Source: JAOUEA01 sp963762075 (GTDB lineage Bacteria; Actinomycetota; UBA4738; HRBIN12). Taken from it: 64,000 bases of DNA. The stretch lies in NCBI GenBank assembly GCA_963762075.1, contig CAVXJC010000003.1, forward strand, positions 124,001 to 188,000. Reading direction: 5' to 3'. Below the pieces are notes generated by a model. It saw nothing but the letters and a program-made list of their open reading frames with translations. It was not told the origin of the DNA and did no database searches. The position numbers were made by a program, and so were the translations under genes. This document shows, in pieces, positions 44,188 through 52,010 of this stretch (position 1 is the first letter of the stretch; each line of letters begins with the position of its first letter).

Positions 44188-44226
44188 CTTCAGCGAGGGG
44201 TCAGGGTCCCTTCAGTGTGGCTTCAG
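44188..44226 (+). promoter_or_regulatory. Four CTTCAG-type direct repeats at 11-bp spacing
   Basis: CTTCAG at 44188, GGTCAG at 44199, CTTCAG at 44210 and CTTCAG at 44221 have an exact 11-base period, one helical turn each, as for OmpR-family sites. They lie just before the response-regulator ATG at 44277. A similar array precedes the PepSY gene, so autoregulation is likely. Confidence 0.6.
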
Positions 44227-44276
44227 CGATCGCTCGACACCGTGTGCTCGAGGCGATCCCACGATGAAGGAGACCG

Positions 44277-44954
44277 ATGCGAGTTCTGGTGGTCGAGGAC
44301 GACGAACGGCTCGCGGCGGGGCTGCTCAAGGGTTTCGTGGCCGAGGGCTTCGCCGCCGATGTCGCTCACAACGGCACCGACGGCCTTTGGATGGCCCGAG
44401 ACAACCCCTACGACGCCATCGTGCTCGACATCATGTTGCCCCGGCTCAACGGCTTCAAGATCTGCGAGACCCTGCGCAAGGAGAAGATCTGGACGCCGAT
44501 CCTGATGCTGACCGCCAAGGACGGCGAATGGGATCAGGTCGAAGCGCTCGATAGCGGCGCCGACGACTACCTCACCAAGCCATTCTCGTACGCGGTCCTT
44601 CTCGCCCGCGTGCGCGCGCTCATGCGCCGAGGCGCCGGCGCACGTCCGGCCGTGCTTGGTGCCGGCGATCTGTCTTTCGATCCGGCGACGAAGCGCGTCA
44701 CCCGCGGCGATGTCGAGATCACGCTGACCGCGCGCGAGATCTCCGTCCTCGAATGCCTCATGCGGCGCCCCGGCGTCGTGGTCTCGAAGCTCGAGATACT
44801 CGCGCACGTGTGGGACCACGAGTTCGACGGTGACCCCAACATCGTCGAGGTCTACGTCCGCCACCTTCGCAACAAGCTCGATCGACCGTTCGATCGGGAG
44901 TCCATCGAGACGATCCGCGGGGTCGGGTACCGACTGAGAACCGATGGTGGCTGA
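44277..44954 (+). CDS. Orphan OmpR-family response regulator
   Basis: A 225-residue two-component response regulator. The receiver domain holds acidic residues in LVVEDDER, the phosphorylated Asp51 in VLDIMLPRLNGF, and the conserved lysine in LTKPFSYAVL. A winged-helix DNA-binding domain follows with LTAREISVLECLMRRPGVVV and the wing EVYVRHLRNKLDRPF. No histidine kinase gene is adjacent, so it is orphan. The start has AAGGAGA before the ATG. Downstream is a PepSY-type secreted protein whose promoter has the same CTTCAG repeats as its own. Envelope sensing is inferred. Confidence 0.9.
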   Translation: MRVLVVEDDERLAAGLLKGFVAEGFAADVAHNGTDGLWMARDNPYDAIVLDIMLPRLNGFKICETLRKEKIWTPILMLTAKDGEWDQVEALDSGADDYLTKPFSYAVLLARVRALMRRGAGARPAVLGAGDLSFDPATKRVTRGDVEITLTAREISVLECLMRRPGVVVSKLEILAHVWDHEFDGDPNIVEVYVRHLRNKLDRPFDRESIETIRGVGYRLRTDGG

Positions 44955-44966
44955 CGGCATTCGAGC

Positions 44967-45003
44967 CTGAAGACAGCTTCAGGGGACTTCAGGATCTCCT
45001 CAG
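44967..45003 (+). promoter_or_regulatory. CTTCAG repeat array before the PepSY gene
   Basis: CTGAAG (44967), CTTCAG (44977), CTTCAG (44987) and CCTCAG (44998) form direct and inverted copies spaced by 10-11 bases. The first pair is an inverted repeat. The motif is shared with the array before the response regulator, marking a likely regulon. Confidence 0.6.
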
Positions 45004-45075
45004 GCGCCCTCTCGCATGCTGGACGCCACATGCGAGGTCGCATCGGGCGGCCTTCCACCGAAAGGAGTTGTCTCC

Positions 45076-45396
45076 ATGAGGCGTAGAACGACGTTGATCG
45101 CAGGGGGAGTGCTCGCCGCCGCAGCGATCGCCGGAGGTACCGGCATCGCCGTCGCGAACGGCGCCGGCGACAACGACGCGCCGCTCGAGGGTTCCACCCT
45201 CGATGAAGCTGTCGCCGCGGCCCTCGAGGCCACCGGTGGTGGCGAGGTGCTCGAGACGGAGGTCGGCGACGAAGGTTCCGCCTACGGCGTCGAGATCCGA
45301 CTGGAAGACGGGAGTCAGGTCGAGGTGAACCTCGACTCGAGCTTCCGCGTGATCAACCAGGAGCCCGACCACGACAGCCCGAACGAGCAGGGCTGA
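45076..45396 (+). CDS. Secreted PepSY-domain protein
   Basis: A 106-residue exported protein. The N terminus RRRTTLIAGGVLAAAAIAGGTGIAVA is a signal peptide or anchor. A PepSY domain follows (about residues 40-95), with LDEAVAAALEATGGGEVLETEV and GVEIRLEDGSQVEVNLDSSFRV, ending in an acidic tail. PepSY domains are thought to inhibit extracellular proteases or sense envelope state. It has AAAGGAG before the ATG and lies between the orphan response regulator and a secreted protein, all in one direction. The CTTCAG array upstream suggests control by that regulator. Confidence 0.8.
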   Translation: MRRRTTLIAGGVLAAAAIAGGTGIAVANGAGDNDAPLEGSTLDEAVAAALEATGGGEVLETEVGDEGSAYGVEIRLEDGSQVEVNLDSSFRVINQEPDHDSPNEQG

Positions 45397-45407
45397 CTCG
45401 AGGAGGC

Positions 45408-46631
45408 ATGGAGATGCACACGCACACCGAGCACCGAACGGGCGAACGAAGCACGACACGGCGAGCGGGTGTCTCGCTCGCCGCCGCACTCCTTGCGGTT
45501 CTGTCGCTCGCCACGTTCGGGGCCGGACGCGGCACGCTCGATGCCGCCGCCACTCCCGATGGTGCCCGGGTCGACCTCGAGACGCCGACGTTCTCCGACC
45601 CGACCTCGATCACCAACCCGCTGTTCCCGAGGGACACCGTCTCCCAGGTGGTCCAGCTCGGCGCTGAGGGCAAGGACGAGCTGCGCTTCGAGATCACGTA
45701 CCTTCCCGATACCAAGTTCATCAGGTGGTACGGCCAACGTGTCGAGACACGTGTGACGCATTTCGTGGCGTACATGAACGGGCGCATCCTCGAGGTTGCG
45801 ACCGACTTCTACGCCCAGGCTGACGACGGTTCCGTGTGGTACTTCGGTGAGGATGTCGACAACTACGAGAACGGCGTCATCGTCGATCACGAGGGAACCT
45901 GGCTCGCCGGCAAGGATGGACCTCCCGGCATGATCATGCCCGCCGACCCCAAGGTGGGCGACGTGTACCGACCCGAGAACATCCCCGGTCTCGTCTTCGA
46001 GGAAGTGACGGTCAGGCGCACCGATCTCACCGTCGCGGGCCCCCGAGGACCGGTGCACGGAGCGATATCCGTGCGGGAACGGCTGATGGACGGCACCACC
46101 GAGGACAAGAACTACGCGCCCGGGTACGGCGAGTTCCACGCCGAGGTGGCATCGCTCGACGAGCTGTACGACCTCGCCGTGGCGGTGCCGATCGACGCGC
46201 TCGGCACGTCGGTTCCCGGTGGGTTACGAGCGATCGACGACGGCACCTCGAAGGTCTTCGATGACGCTCCATCGAAGCGGTGGCATCAACTCGCAGGCTT
46301 CGTCGACCGCATGATCGCGACGTGGAACCGGTACCGCGCACGGGGAGTGCCGGAGCTGCTCGAGACCCAGATGACCGAAGCGCTCGGCGTGCTCGATGCC
46401 GCAGTGGGTGCACGCGACGTGGCCGAGGTTCGCCAGGCTGCGATCGGAGCTGGACATGCGGCCCTCGACCTTCAGATGCAGTTCCGGGGCCGGTCCGAAG
46501 TGGACCGCGATCGCCTCGGGCTCTGGCGGCGCCAGGTCGTCGTCGATCGAGCGGCCGGCGACGCCGACGCCGTCATGGGCGACATCGAATCGATCCAGAC
46601 GATCACGGATCGCCTCGGCAGCGGGTGCTGA
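45408..46631 (+). CDS. Secreted protein of unknown function
   Basis: A 407-residue exported protein with a signal-type N terminus (RAGVSLAAALLAVLSLATFGAG). The mature portion has well-conserved aromatic strands: PTFSDPTSITNPLFP, FEITYLPDTKFIRWYGQ, SVWYFGEDVDNYENG and TWLAGKDGPPGMIMPADPK. A helical C-terminal region follows (ALGVLDAAVGARDVAEVRQAA). It starts 11 bases after the PepSY stop, with a GAGGAGG site before the ATG, so the two are coupled. I do not recognise a named domain. Together with the response regulator and PepSY gene it may form a small envelope-response unit. Confidence 0.68.
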   Translation: MEMHTHTEHRTGERSTTRRAGVSLAAALLAVLSLATFGAGRGTLDAAATPDGARVDLETPTFSDPTSITNPLFPRDTVSQVVQLGAEGKDELRFEITYLPDTKFIRWYGQRVETRVTHFVAYMNGRILEVATDFYAQADDGSVWYFGEDVDNYENGVIVDHEGTWLAGKDGPPGMIMPADPKVGDVYRPENIPGLVFEEVTVRRTDLTVAGPRGPVHGAISVRERLMDGTTEDKNYAPGYGEFHAEVASLDELYDLAVAVPIDALGTSVPGGLRAIDDGTSKVFDDAPSKRWHQLAGFVDRMIATWNRYRARGVPELLETQMTEALGVLDAAVGARDVAEVRQAAIGAGHAALDLQMQFRGRSEVDRDRLGLWRRQVVVDRAAGDADAVMGDIESIQTITDRLGSGC

Positions 46632-46664
46632 GGCGGTCCCGTATCCGACGTCAGGGGCCCGGGT

Positions 46665-46670
46665 TAGGAT
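46665..46670 (+). promoter_or_regulatory. Candidate leaderless -10 box
   Basis: TAGGAT ends six bases before a GTG (46677) and nine before the ATG (46680) of the small zinc-ribbon gene; no Shine-Dalgarno sequence is visible. Confidence 0.45.
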
Positions 46671-46679
46671 GCCGTCGTG

Positions 46680-46838
46680 ATGCCGATCGAGAGCTCTCAG
46701 CGCCGCGGGGCGGAATGCCGGGTGGGTGACGATTCGAGGCGCCCACCGTGCGACGCGTGCGGCGCTCCGATGGAGCCCGAGCACGCGCACCACAAGTGCC
46801 CGTCGTGCGGCTACATCCTTCCCTGCTGCGGGTGGTGA
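46680..46838 (+). CDS. 52-residue zinc-ribbon protein
   Basis: A very short gene not easily caught by long-ORF searches. It encodes 52 residues ending CPSCGYILPCCGW. The cysteine pattern CDACGAPMEPEHAHHKCPSCGY makes a complete CxxC...CxxC zinc ribbon, with two extra adjacent cysteines near the end. Similar small zinc-ribbon proteins occur in many actinomycetes and are of unknown role. It is followed four bases later by the VOC gene, so it is probably the first gene of that transcript. The start may be the GTG at 46677. The protein is likely cytosolic. Confidence 0.75.
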   Translation: MPIESSQRRGAECRVGDDSRRPPCDACGAPMEPEHAHHKCPSCGYILPCCGW

Positions 46839-46842
46839 CCCG

Positions 46843-47202
46843 GTGGGCTCACGCGCCCGTCTGAGCCATCTCTTCATCCTCGTGACCGATCTGGCTCGAA
46901 CGAAGGACTTCTATGTCGAAACGCTCGGCCTCGAGGTGCTCATGGCTGAGCCCGGCTACGTTCGGGTCGGCGGGGCCGGCGGATTCCACATGGGCATCGA
47001 GGAAGGTGACCCGGCACAGGTCGGCGCCGTCGGCATCGAGATCGTCATCGAGGTCGACGATGTGGATGCCCGCTACCGCGAGCTGATCGCGCACGGAGTG
47101 ACCTTCGAGTCTCCACCCGAGGATCAACCGTGGGGTGCACGTCATGCGTGGTGCCGCGACCCGGACGGATATCGACTCTCGATCTCCACGCCCACGACGT
47201 GA
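46843..47202 (+). CDS. VOC/glyoxalase-fold protein
   Basis: About 119 residues with a vicinal-oxygen-chelate fold, which uses a metal in glyoxalases, dioxygenases or resistance proteins. It starts LSHLFILVTDLARTKDFYVETLGLEVL and has a final strand WCRDPDGYRLSIST. Metal ligands may be the first histidine, an acidic residue in the middle and one near DPDGYRL. The GTG at 46843 begins it. It lies four bases after the zinc-ribbon gene. The enzyme cannot be named. Confidence 0.8.
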   Translation: MGSRARLSHLFILVTDLARTKDFYVETLGLEVLMAEPGYVRVGGAGGFHMGIEEGDPAQVGAVGIEIVIEVDDVDARYRELIAHGVTFESPPEDQPWGARHAWCRDPDGYRLSISTPTT

Positions 47203-47247
47203 GCTGCTTGCACGGCTGATGGACGCCGTCATACGCTCGCGCTCGCG

Positions 47248-47628
47248 ATGACCGACGAGGCGCGTGCACGGATGTGGCAGACCGGGGGCCGCTACGTCGC
47301 TCAGGTGCTCGACGTGCCCGCCTACATCGAGGTGACGGGCATCAGTCGCCGCGAGTGCCTCGCTGAGCTGAGGAAGGTCACCGGCGACGATGTCGCGATC
47401 ACGGTCGAGGTCGTGCCCGATGTCGTCGGGGTCGCCGAAGCGGCGGAGATCATGGGTTGGGACAAGCGCCGCGTGGTGACCTACATCGATCGCGGTTCGT
47501 TCCCCGAGCCGATCACCGCGCTCGCCTCGGGTCGCATCTGGCTCAGGGAAGACGTGCAGGCCTACGCCGACGAGTGGCGAGCGCGATATGCCGCGAGGAC
47601 GCGCACCTCCGGGGCAGCGTCGACATGA
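47248..47628 (+). CDS. Helix-turn-helix protein with AlpA/MerR-like domain
   Basis: A 126-residue protein. The second half is a helix-turn-helix DNA-binding domain: VVGVAEAAEIMGWDKRRVVTYIDRG, then FPEPITALASGRIWLREDVQAY, like AlpA or excisionase-type domains in actinomycetes. The first half (VAQVLDVPAYIEVTGISRRECLAELRKV) resembles a small HicB-type fold, which would fit a regulator, but no toxin partner is beside it. The stop overlaps the phosphatase gene as ATGA. Start at the ATG at 47248. Target unknown. Confidence 0.72.
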   Translation: MTDEARARMWQTGGRYVAQVLDVPAYIEVTGISRRECLAELRKVTGDDVAITVEVVPDVVGVAEAAEIMGWDKRRVVTYIDRGSFPEPITALASGRIWLREDVQAYADEWRARYAARTRTSGAAST

Positions 47629-48305
47629 GCGACCGGCGCCTGTACCTGATCCGCCACGCTCGACCCGACTACGACTCGACGGACCACACCGACACGCCGC
47701 TCGGTCGTCAGTACGATCCGCCGCTCGGGGAGGTCGGCCTCGAGCAAGCCGAGCGTCTTGCGTCCCGGCTCGAGCTGCTGGCTCGCCCGGCGGCGATCTA
47801 CTCCTCGACCCTCGCCCGCGCGAGCCAGACCGCCCATGTCTATGCCGACCGCATCGGCATGGCGGTGATCGAACGCGCCGATCTCTGCGAGTGGTTCGGC
47901 GGCGAGTGGGAAGCCAAGGACTTCGAGCAGATCTTCACCGAGCATCCCGAGGCGATCGATCTGTTCCGCAACCAGAACCCCGCGTGGCACCTGGCGCCGG
48001 GAAGCGAACGCGCCGACGACTTCCAGCGGCGCTGCGTCGCGGCCGTCGAGTCGATCATCGATGACGAGCCTGAAGGTGACGTCGTCGTGGTGGCCCACGG
48101 TGGCGTCATCAACGCCTACTTCAGCCACATCCTCGGGATCAAGGACCAGGACATGTTCTTCCTGCCCGAGAACACGAGCCTGAACACGGTCGTCATCCGC
48201 GGCACGAAACGGCTCGCGTGGTTCCTCTCCGACGCCTCGCATCTGACCGACCCCGGGTGGTTCGAGCCGCGCGAGCATGAGCGCCACCTCGCCGAGGGGC
48301 GCTGA
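47625..48305 (+). CDS. Histidine phosphatase-family protein
   Basis: A 226-residue histidine phosphatase (phosphoglycerate-mutase-like). The catalytic RHG-type motif is present as YLIRHARPDYD, with RHA in place of RHG, a common variant. The second histidine is in VVVAHGGVINAYF. The acidic residue is in LCEWFGGEWEAKDFEQ. It acts probably on small phosphoesters or phosphoproteins in the cytosol. The ATG at 47625 overlaps the previous stop. Neighbours give no further clue to the substrate. Confidence 0.84.
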   Translation: MSDRRLYLIRHARPDYDSTDHTDTPLGRQYDPPLGEVGLEQAERLASRLELLARPAAIYSSTLARASQTAHVYADRIGMAVIERADLCEWFGGEWEAKDFEQIFTEHPEAIDLFRNQNPAWHLAPGSERADDFQRRCVAAVESIIDDEPEGDVVVVAHGGVINAYFSHILGIKDQDMFFLPENTSLNTVVIRGTKRLAWFLSDASHLTDPGWFEPREHERHLAEGR

Positions 48306-48314
48306 CCCTCCTCC

Positions 48315-48320
48315 TATACT
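48315..48320 (+). promoter_or_regulatory. Candidate -10 box for the SCP2 gene
   Basis: TATACT is a near-consensus -10 box, 58 bases before the SCP2 ATG; a leader with an AAGGAGA site follows. No clear -35. Confidence 0.5.
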
Positions 48321-48378
48321 CAGGCCCGGGCTCGCCCTCGTGTGGGCGCCGCACCATCGACGAAGGAGACGAGCGCCG

Positions 48379-48765
48379 ATGTCCGTGAGATTCCTGTCAA
48401 CTGAGTGGGCCGATGCCGTGAAAGCCGAGCTCAACACCAACGAGACGTTCCGGCAGGCCGCCGTCCAGAAGGCCACCATCCAACAGGTCATCACCTCGGG
48501 CGATGGCGGTCCTGACACGCATTACTGGATCGAGATCGCCGAGGGATCGATCGACATGGGTGTCGGCGACGCAGACGCCCCCGACGCAACGATCACCCAG
48601 AGCTACGAGACGGCCGTGAAGCTCGCGAAGAGTGAGCTGTCGGTCGTGACCGCCTTCATGACGGGCAAGGTGAAGGTCGCCGGCAACATGGGCCTGCTCA
48701 TGGCGCTGCAGGGAGCGCTCTCGCAGCTCCCTGCAGCGATGCAGGCGGTCGACACCGACTACTGA
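48379..48765 (+). CDS. SCP2-type sterol-carrier-fold protein
   Basis: A 128-residue protein with the SCP2 sterol-carrier fold, which makes a hydrophobic pocket for lipids or acyl chains. The second half is typical: DAPDATITQSYETAVKLAKSELSVVTAFMTGKVKVAGNMGLLMALQ. The N terminus SVRFLSTEWADAVKAELN and the strand THYWIEIAEGSIDMG complete it. Such proteins often belong to lipid or polyketide metabolism in actinomycetes. It is preceded by AAGGAGA at eight-base spacing. Its last codons overlap the convergent thioesterase gene by seven bases. Confidence 0.82.
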   Translation: MSVRFLSTEWADAVKAELNTNETFRQAAVQKATIQQVITSGDGGPDTHYWIEIAEGSIDMGVGDADAPDATITQSYETAVKLAKSELSVVTAFMTGKVKVAGNMGLLMALQGALSQLPAAMQAVDTDY

Positions 48766-49205
48766 TCCGCGACGGCATCGGTCGCAGGCGGCGACACCGC
48801 GATCGTCACCTGGCCTCGGGCGACCACCTCGCCGTCCGCGCCGGTCACGCCGGCCTCGGCGAACGCGAGCCGCCTGCCCACGCGCACGACCCGGCCGGTG
48901 GCGAGCAACGTGCCCACACTCGCCGGCGCCAGGTACTGCACGTCGAGGTTCACGCTGACATGGCGGCTTCCGGGAGGTATCGCAGAGCGCACGGCGAGCC
49001 CGGCCGCGGTATCGAGCAGGGTCGCGAGCACGCCCCCGTGCACCGTGCCCTGCAGGTTCACGTGCTCGGCCCTCGCTTCGAGACGAAGGTCGACCGACCC
49101 CGGGCGCACGTGCTCGACCGTGATGCCGATCGAGGAATGGAACGACGACTCCGCGACGCGCGCACGGATCTCGTCCTCGGTCGAGCCTTCGCCATGGTCC
49201 GACAT
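48759..49205 (-). CDS. PaaI-family hotdog thioesterase
   Basis: A 148-residue hotdog-fold protein of the PaaI/YiiD-type thioesterase family. The motif HVNLQGTVHGGVLATLLDTAAG, including the HGG loop, is present. The strand VSVNLDVQYLAPASVG continues, and GDGEVVARGQVTIAV-like ending is typical. It hydrolyses acyl-CoA thioesters, perhaps aromatic ones, in the cytosol. The ATG at 49205 is divergent from the BMP-transporter promoter. It converges on the SCP2 gene with a seven-base overlap. Substrate unknown. Confidence 0.82.
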   Translation of the reverse strand: MSDHGEGSTEDEIRARVAESSFHSSIGITVEHVRPGSVDLRLEARAEHVNLQGTVHGGVLATLLDTAAGLAVRSAIPPGSRHVSVNLDVQYLAPASVGTLLATGRVVRVGRRLAFAEAGVTGADGEVVARGQVTIAVSPPATDAVADQ

Positions 49206-49247
49206 CTCCTGAGTCCTCCGGCCGCGTAGTCTCCCACGGGTCGCCGT

Positions 49248-49276
49248 TTGACGGTCTCAAGACCCGAGGAGACAAT
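49248..49276 (+). promoter_or_regulatory. Putative sigma-70 promoter of the BMP transporter operon
   Basis: TTGACG (49248-49253) and GACAAT (49271-49276) are separated by 17 bases, which is the ideal spacer. An interrupted dyad (GTCTCC, CGGGTC at 49229-49242 against GACCCG, GGAGAC at 49261-49273) overlaps it and may be an operator. Confidence 0.6.
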
Positions 49277-49280
49277 CCAC

Positions 49281-49304
49281 GCGGATCGCGCCCGCGCGAT
49301 CCGC
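49281..49304 (+). other. Ten-base-pair hairpin at the start of the BMP mRNA leader
   Basis: Perfect arms GCGGATCGCG and CGCGATCCGC enclose CCCG. The hairpin begins near the expected transcription start and lies before the GGGGAGGGG ribosome site. It could stabilise the mRNA or regulate it. No U-run follows, so it is not a simple terminator. Confidence 0.6.
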
Positions 49305-49326
49305 CACAAGACAGGGGAGGGGAAGC

Positions 49327-50451
49327 GTGCGAACGAAATGGCGCGTGCAGACGATCGCGACGCTCATGCTCATCGGGAGTTTCGCTACTGCCTGCAGTGG
49401 GGGCGGTAACCCGTGTGAGGTCTCAGAGGAGTCGGCGAATCCCGATGGCGTCTCTGTGGGGGTCGCGTTCGACATCGGCGGCATCGGCGACAAGTCTTTC
49501 AACGACGCGGCCAAGGCCGGGTTCGACCAAGCAGTCGACCAGGGCCTCATCAGCGAAGCGAGCTGCCTCGAGCCCGATGAGTCGGGCTCGAACCGTGACG
49601 AGAACCTGCTGGCGTTGGCCGACGACGGATTCGATCTGATCTTGGGTATCGGTTTCGCCTTCTCGCCCGCGGTGAACGAGAACGCGGGCAACTACCCGGA
49701 TCAGCAGTTCGCGGTGATCGATGGGTACGCCACGTGCCCGCCAGACATCTGCTCGGACATCCCCAACCCGGCGCCGCCCAACGTCCTCGACCTCACGTTC
49801 GAGGAACAGGAAGGCTCGTTCCTCGTCGGGGTGGCAGCGGCCCTGCACGCTCAGACGGAGAGTTGTGACACGGTCGGATTCCTCGGCGGGCAGACCGGCT
49901 TCCTCATCGGGAAGTTCGAAGCCGGTTACACCAACGGTGTCGCTGCGATCGATCCGGGCATGAACGTTCTCGTCGAGTACATCGGGGACAGCACTGCCGC
50001 CTTCAACGACGCCGTCTCCGGTGAGAACCTCTCGACCAAGATGTACGACGAGGGAGCCTGCGTGATCTACCACGCCGCTGGGGCATCGGGCGCGGGCTTG
50101 TTCACCGCGGCCGTGAAAGCCGACAAGATCGCGATCGGCGTTGACTCCGACCAGTACCAGCTGGTGAGCGCAGAACAGCAGCCGCTCGTGCTGACCTCGA
50201 TGTTGAAGCGCGTCGACACGGCCGTGTACGACGCGATCAGACAGGCTGGCGACGGCTCATTCGAAGGAGGCACGGCGCAGGTGTTCGGTATCGCCGAGGA
50301 CGGCATCTCCTATTCCACGGCGAACACAGAGCTGATGACACAAGACATCATCGACCGGGTCGAGGACTACAAGGCCCAGATCGTCGACGGCAGCCTGGTG
50401 CCGTCGTGCGACCCTGCGAACCTCGATGTGGGTTGCGGCGAGGAAGCCTGA
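49327..50451 (+). CDS. BMP-family ABC transporter substrate-binding lipoprotein
   Basis: A 374-residue lipoprotein with a signal ending at the lipobox FATAC (Cys23). It belongs to the BMP/Med family, which binds nucleosides in known cases. Typical parts are GVAFDIGGIGDKSFNDAAKAGF, ILGIGFAFSPAVNENAGNYPDQQFAVIDG and EQEGSFLVGVAAAL. Further signatures are GFLGGQTGFLIGKFEAGYTNG and VIYHAAGASGAGLF. The GTG at 49327 is preceded by GGGGAGGGG. It is the first gene of an importer with one ATPase and two permeases. Ligand is probably a nucleoside, from the family and the convergent upp gene; this is inferred. Confidence 0.9.
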   Translation: MRTKWRVQTIATLMLIGSFATACSGGGNPCEVSEESANPDGVSVGVAFDIGGIGDKSFNDAAKAGFDQAVDQGLISEASCLEPDESGSNRDENLLALADDGFDLILGIGFAFSPAVNENAGNYPDQQFAVIDGYATCPPDICSDIPNPAPPNVLDLTFEEQEGSFLVGVAAALHAQTESCDTVGFLGGQTGFLIGKFEAGYTNGVAAIDPGMNVLVEYIGDSTAAFNDAVSGENLSTKMYDEGACVIYHAAGASGAGLFTAAVKADKIAIGVDSDQYQLVSAEQQPLVLTSMLKRVDTAVYDAIRQAGDGSFEGGTAQVFGIAEDGISYSTANTELMTQDIIDRVEDYKAQIVDGSLVPSCDPANLDVGCGEEA

Positions 50452-50471
50452 TCGAACGAGGAACGAACGGT

Positions 50472-52010
50472 GTGAGCGACCCGAAGGCGGGGTCGTCTGA
50501 TTCCCCGCCTTCGGTCGTCATGGAGCACGTGACGAAACGCTTCCCCGGCGTGCTGGCGAATGACGACGTCTCGCTCGAGATCAGACCCCATGAAGTGCAC
50601 GCGATCATCGGCGAGAACGGAGCCGGCAAGTCCACGCTCATGCGTGTCTTGTACGGGATGTACCCGGCCGATGAAGGTCGCATCACGATCGGCGGTGACG
50701 AGGTGCGCATCCACTCGCCTCGCGACGCCATCAAGAACGGGATCGGCATGGTCCACCAGCACTTCGTGCTCGTGGATCCCTTCACGGTCACCGAGAACGT
50801 CATCCTCGGTGAGGAAGACGGTGCGATCCTGGATGTCGACGCGGCCGAACGGCGCGTCGCGCAACTCGCCGAGGCGTACGGCTTCAAGATCGACCCTGCT
50901 GCTCGTGTCGAGGATCTGTCCGTCGGCGAGGAGCAGCGCGTCGAGATCCTGAAGGCGTTGTACAGGGGCGCCGCGACCCTGATCCTGGACGAGCCGACCG
51001 CCGTCTTGACACCTGCGGAGACGCGTGACCTGTTCCAGAACCTCAGGAACCTGTGTGACGACGGCAAGGCGGTCGTGTTCATCTCCCACAAGCTCGACGA
51101 AGTGCTCGAGATCGCCGATCGCATCACGGTGCTCCGCAGGGGAAGGGTGGTCGGTGAAGCCCGCCCTGCCGACACCGACAAGGCGAGGCTCGCTGAGATG
51201 ATGGTGGGCCGGCCCGTGCTCTTCCGACTGGAGAAGCCCGCCAGCCGGATGGGCGATCCCGTTCTGCGCATCGAAGACGTCGCCGCAGAAGGAAAGCTGC
51301 ATGGCGTCAGTCTCGAGGTCCGAGGAGGGGAGATCGTCGGGATCGCGGGTGTCGAGGGGAACGGCCAGCGGGAGCTTGCCGAAGCGATCGTCGGACTCCG
51401 CCGAGCGACCGGGGGCCACATCTACCTCGGCGATCGCGAGATCACCGATGCGTCGGTGTCCGAGGTTCGCAACGAAGGCGTCGGCTACATCCCGGAAGAC
51501 CGGCACGAGCAGGGGCTCGTGCTCGACATGTCGTTGTGGGAGAACGCCGTTCTCGGGCGTCACGACGACCGGCCGTTCGTGAACGGCTGGGGCGTCATGG
51601 TGCTGGGCACCATCAAGGAGCTCGCATCGCGCCTCGTGGAGAGGTTCGACGTTCGGACCCGGAGCATCGACGTGACCGCCAAGACACTGTCCGGAGGGAA
51701 CCAACAGAAGCTCATCCTCGCCCGGGAGCTCGAGACCGATCCCAAGCTGCTGTTGGCATCGCAACCCACTCGTGGACTCGACGTGGGGGCGATCGAGTTC
51801 GTCTGGCGTCAGATCCTCGATCAGAAGGCCGAGGGGCGGGGGGTGTTGTTGATCTCGGCCGAGCTCGACGAGATCTACGCACTGTCCGATCGCATCCTCA
51901 CCCTGTACGAAGGCCGGATCACGGGCGAGTTCTCGCCCGACGACCCGCCGGAGCGGATCGGTGCAGCGATGCTCGGTCGGGCGGACGAACCATCGACGGG
52001 AGCAGCCTGA
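50472..52010 (+). CDS. ABC importer ATPase, two nucleotide-binding domains
   Basis: A 512-residue protein with two fused ABC domains, like NupO/RbsA-type importers. The first domain has Walker A GENGAGKST (47-55), signature LSVGEEQRVEIL and Walker B ILDEPTAVLTP. The second has a degenerate Walker A GVEGNGQREL, signature LSGGNQQKLILAREL and LLASQPTRGLDVGA, the usual pattern with one weak site. The GTG at 50472 is preferred; upstream in-frame sequence belongs to the end of the BMP gene. It precedes the permease, which starts with a one-base stop/start overlap. It powers nucleoside uptake. Confidence 0.92.
   Translation: MSDPKAGSSDSPPSVVMEHVTKRFPGVLANDDVSLEIRPHEVHAIIGENGAGKSTLMRVLYGMYPADEGRITIGGDEVRIHSPRDAIKNGIGMVHQHFVLVDPFTVTENVILGEEDGAILDVDAAERRVAQLAEAYGFKIDPAARVEDLSVGEEQRVEILKALYRGAATLILDEPTAVLTPAETRDLFQNLRNLCDDGKAVVFISHKLDEVLEIADRITVLRRGRVVGEARPADTDKARLAEMMVGRPVLFRLEKPASRMGDPVLRIEDVAAEGKLHGVSLEVRGGEIVGIAGVEGNGQRELAEAIVGLRRATGGHIYLGDREITDASVSEVRNEGVGYIPEDRHEQGLVLDMSLWENAVLGRHDDRPFVNGWGVMVLGTIKELASRLVERFDVRTRSIDVTAKTLSGGNQQKLILARELETDPKLLLASQPTRGLDVGAIEFVWRQILDQKAEGRGVLLISAELDEIYALSDRILTLYEGRITGEFSPDDPPERIGAAMLGRADEPSTGAA

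Noticed and set aside
49229..49304. A known purine or other riboswitch before the BMP gene
   Set aside because: The dyad overlaps the promoter, so it is mostly not transcribed, and no aptamer core motifs are recognisable.
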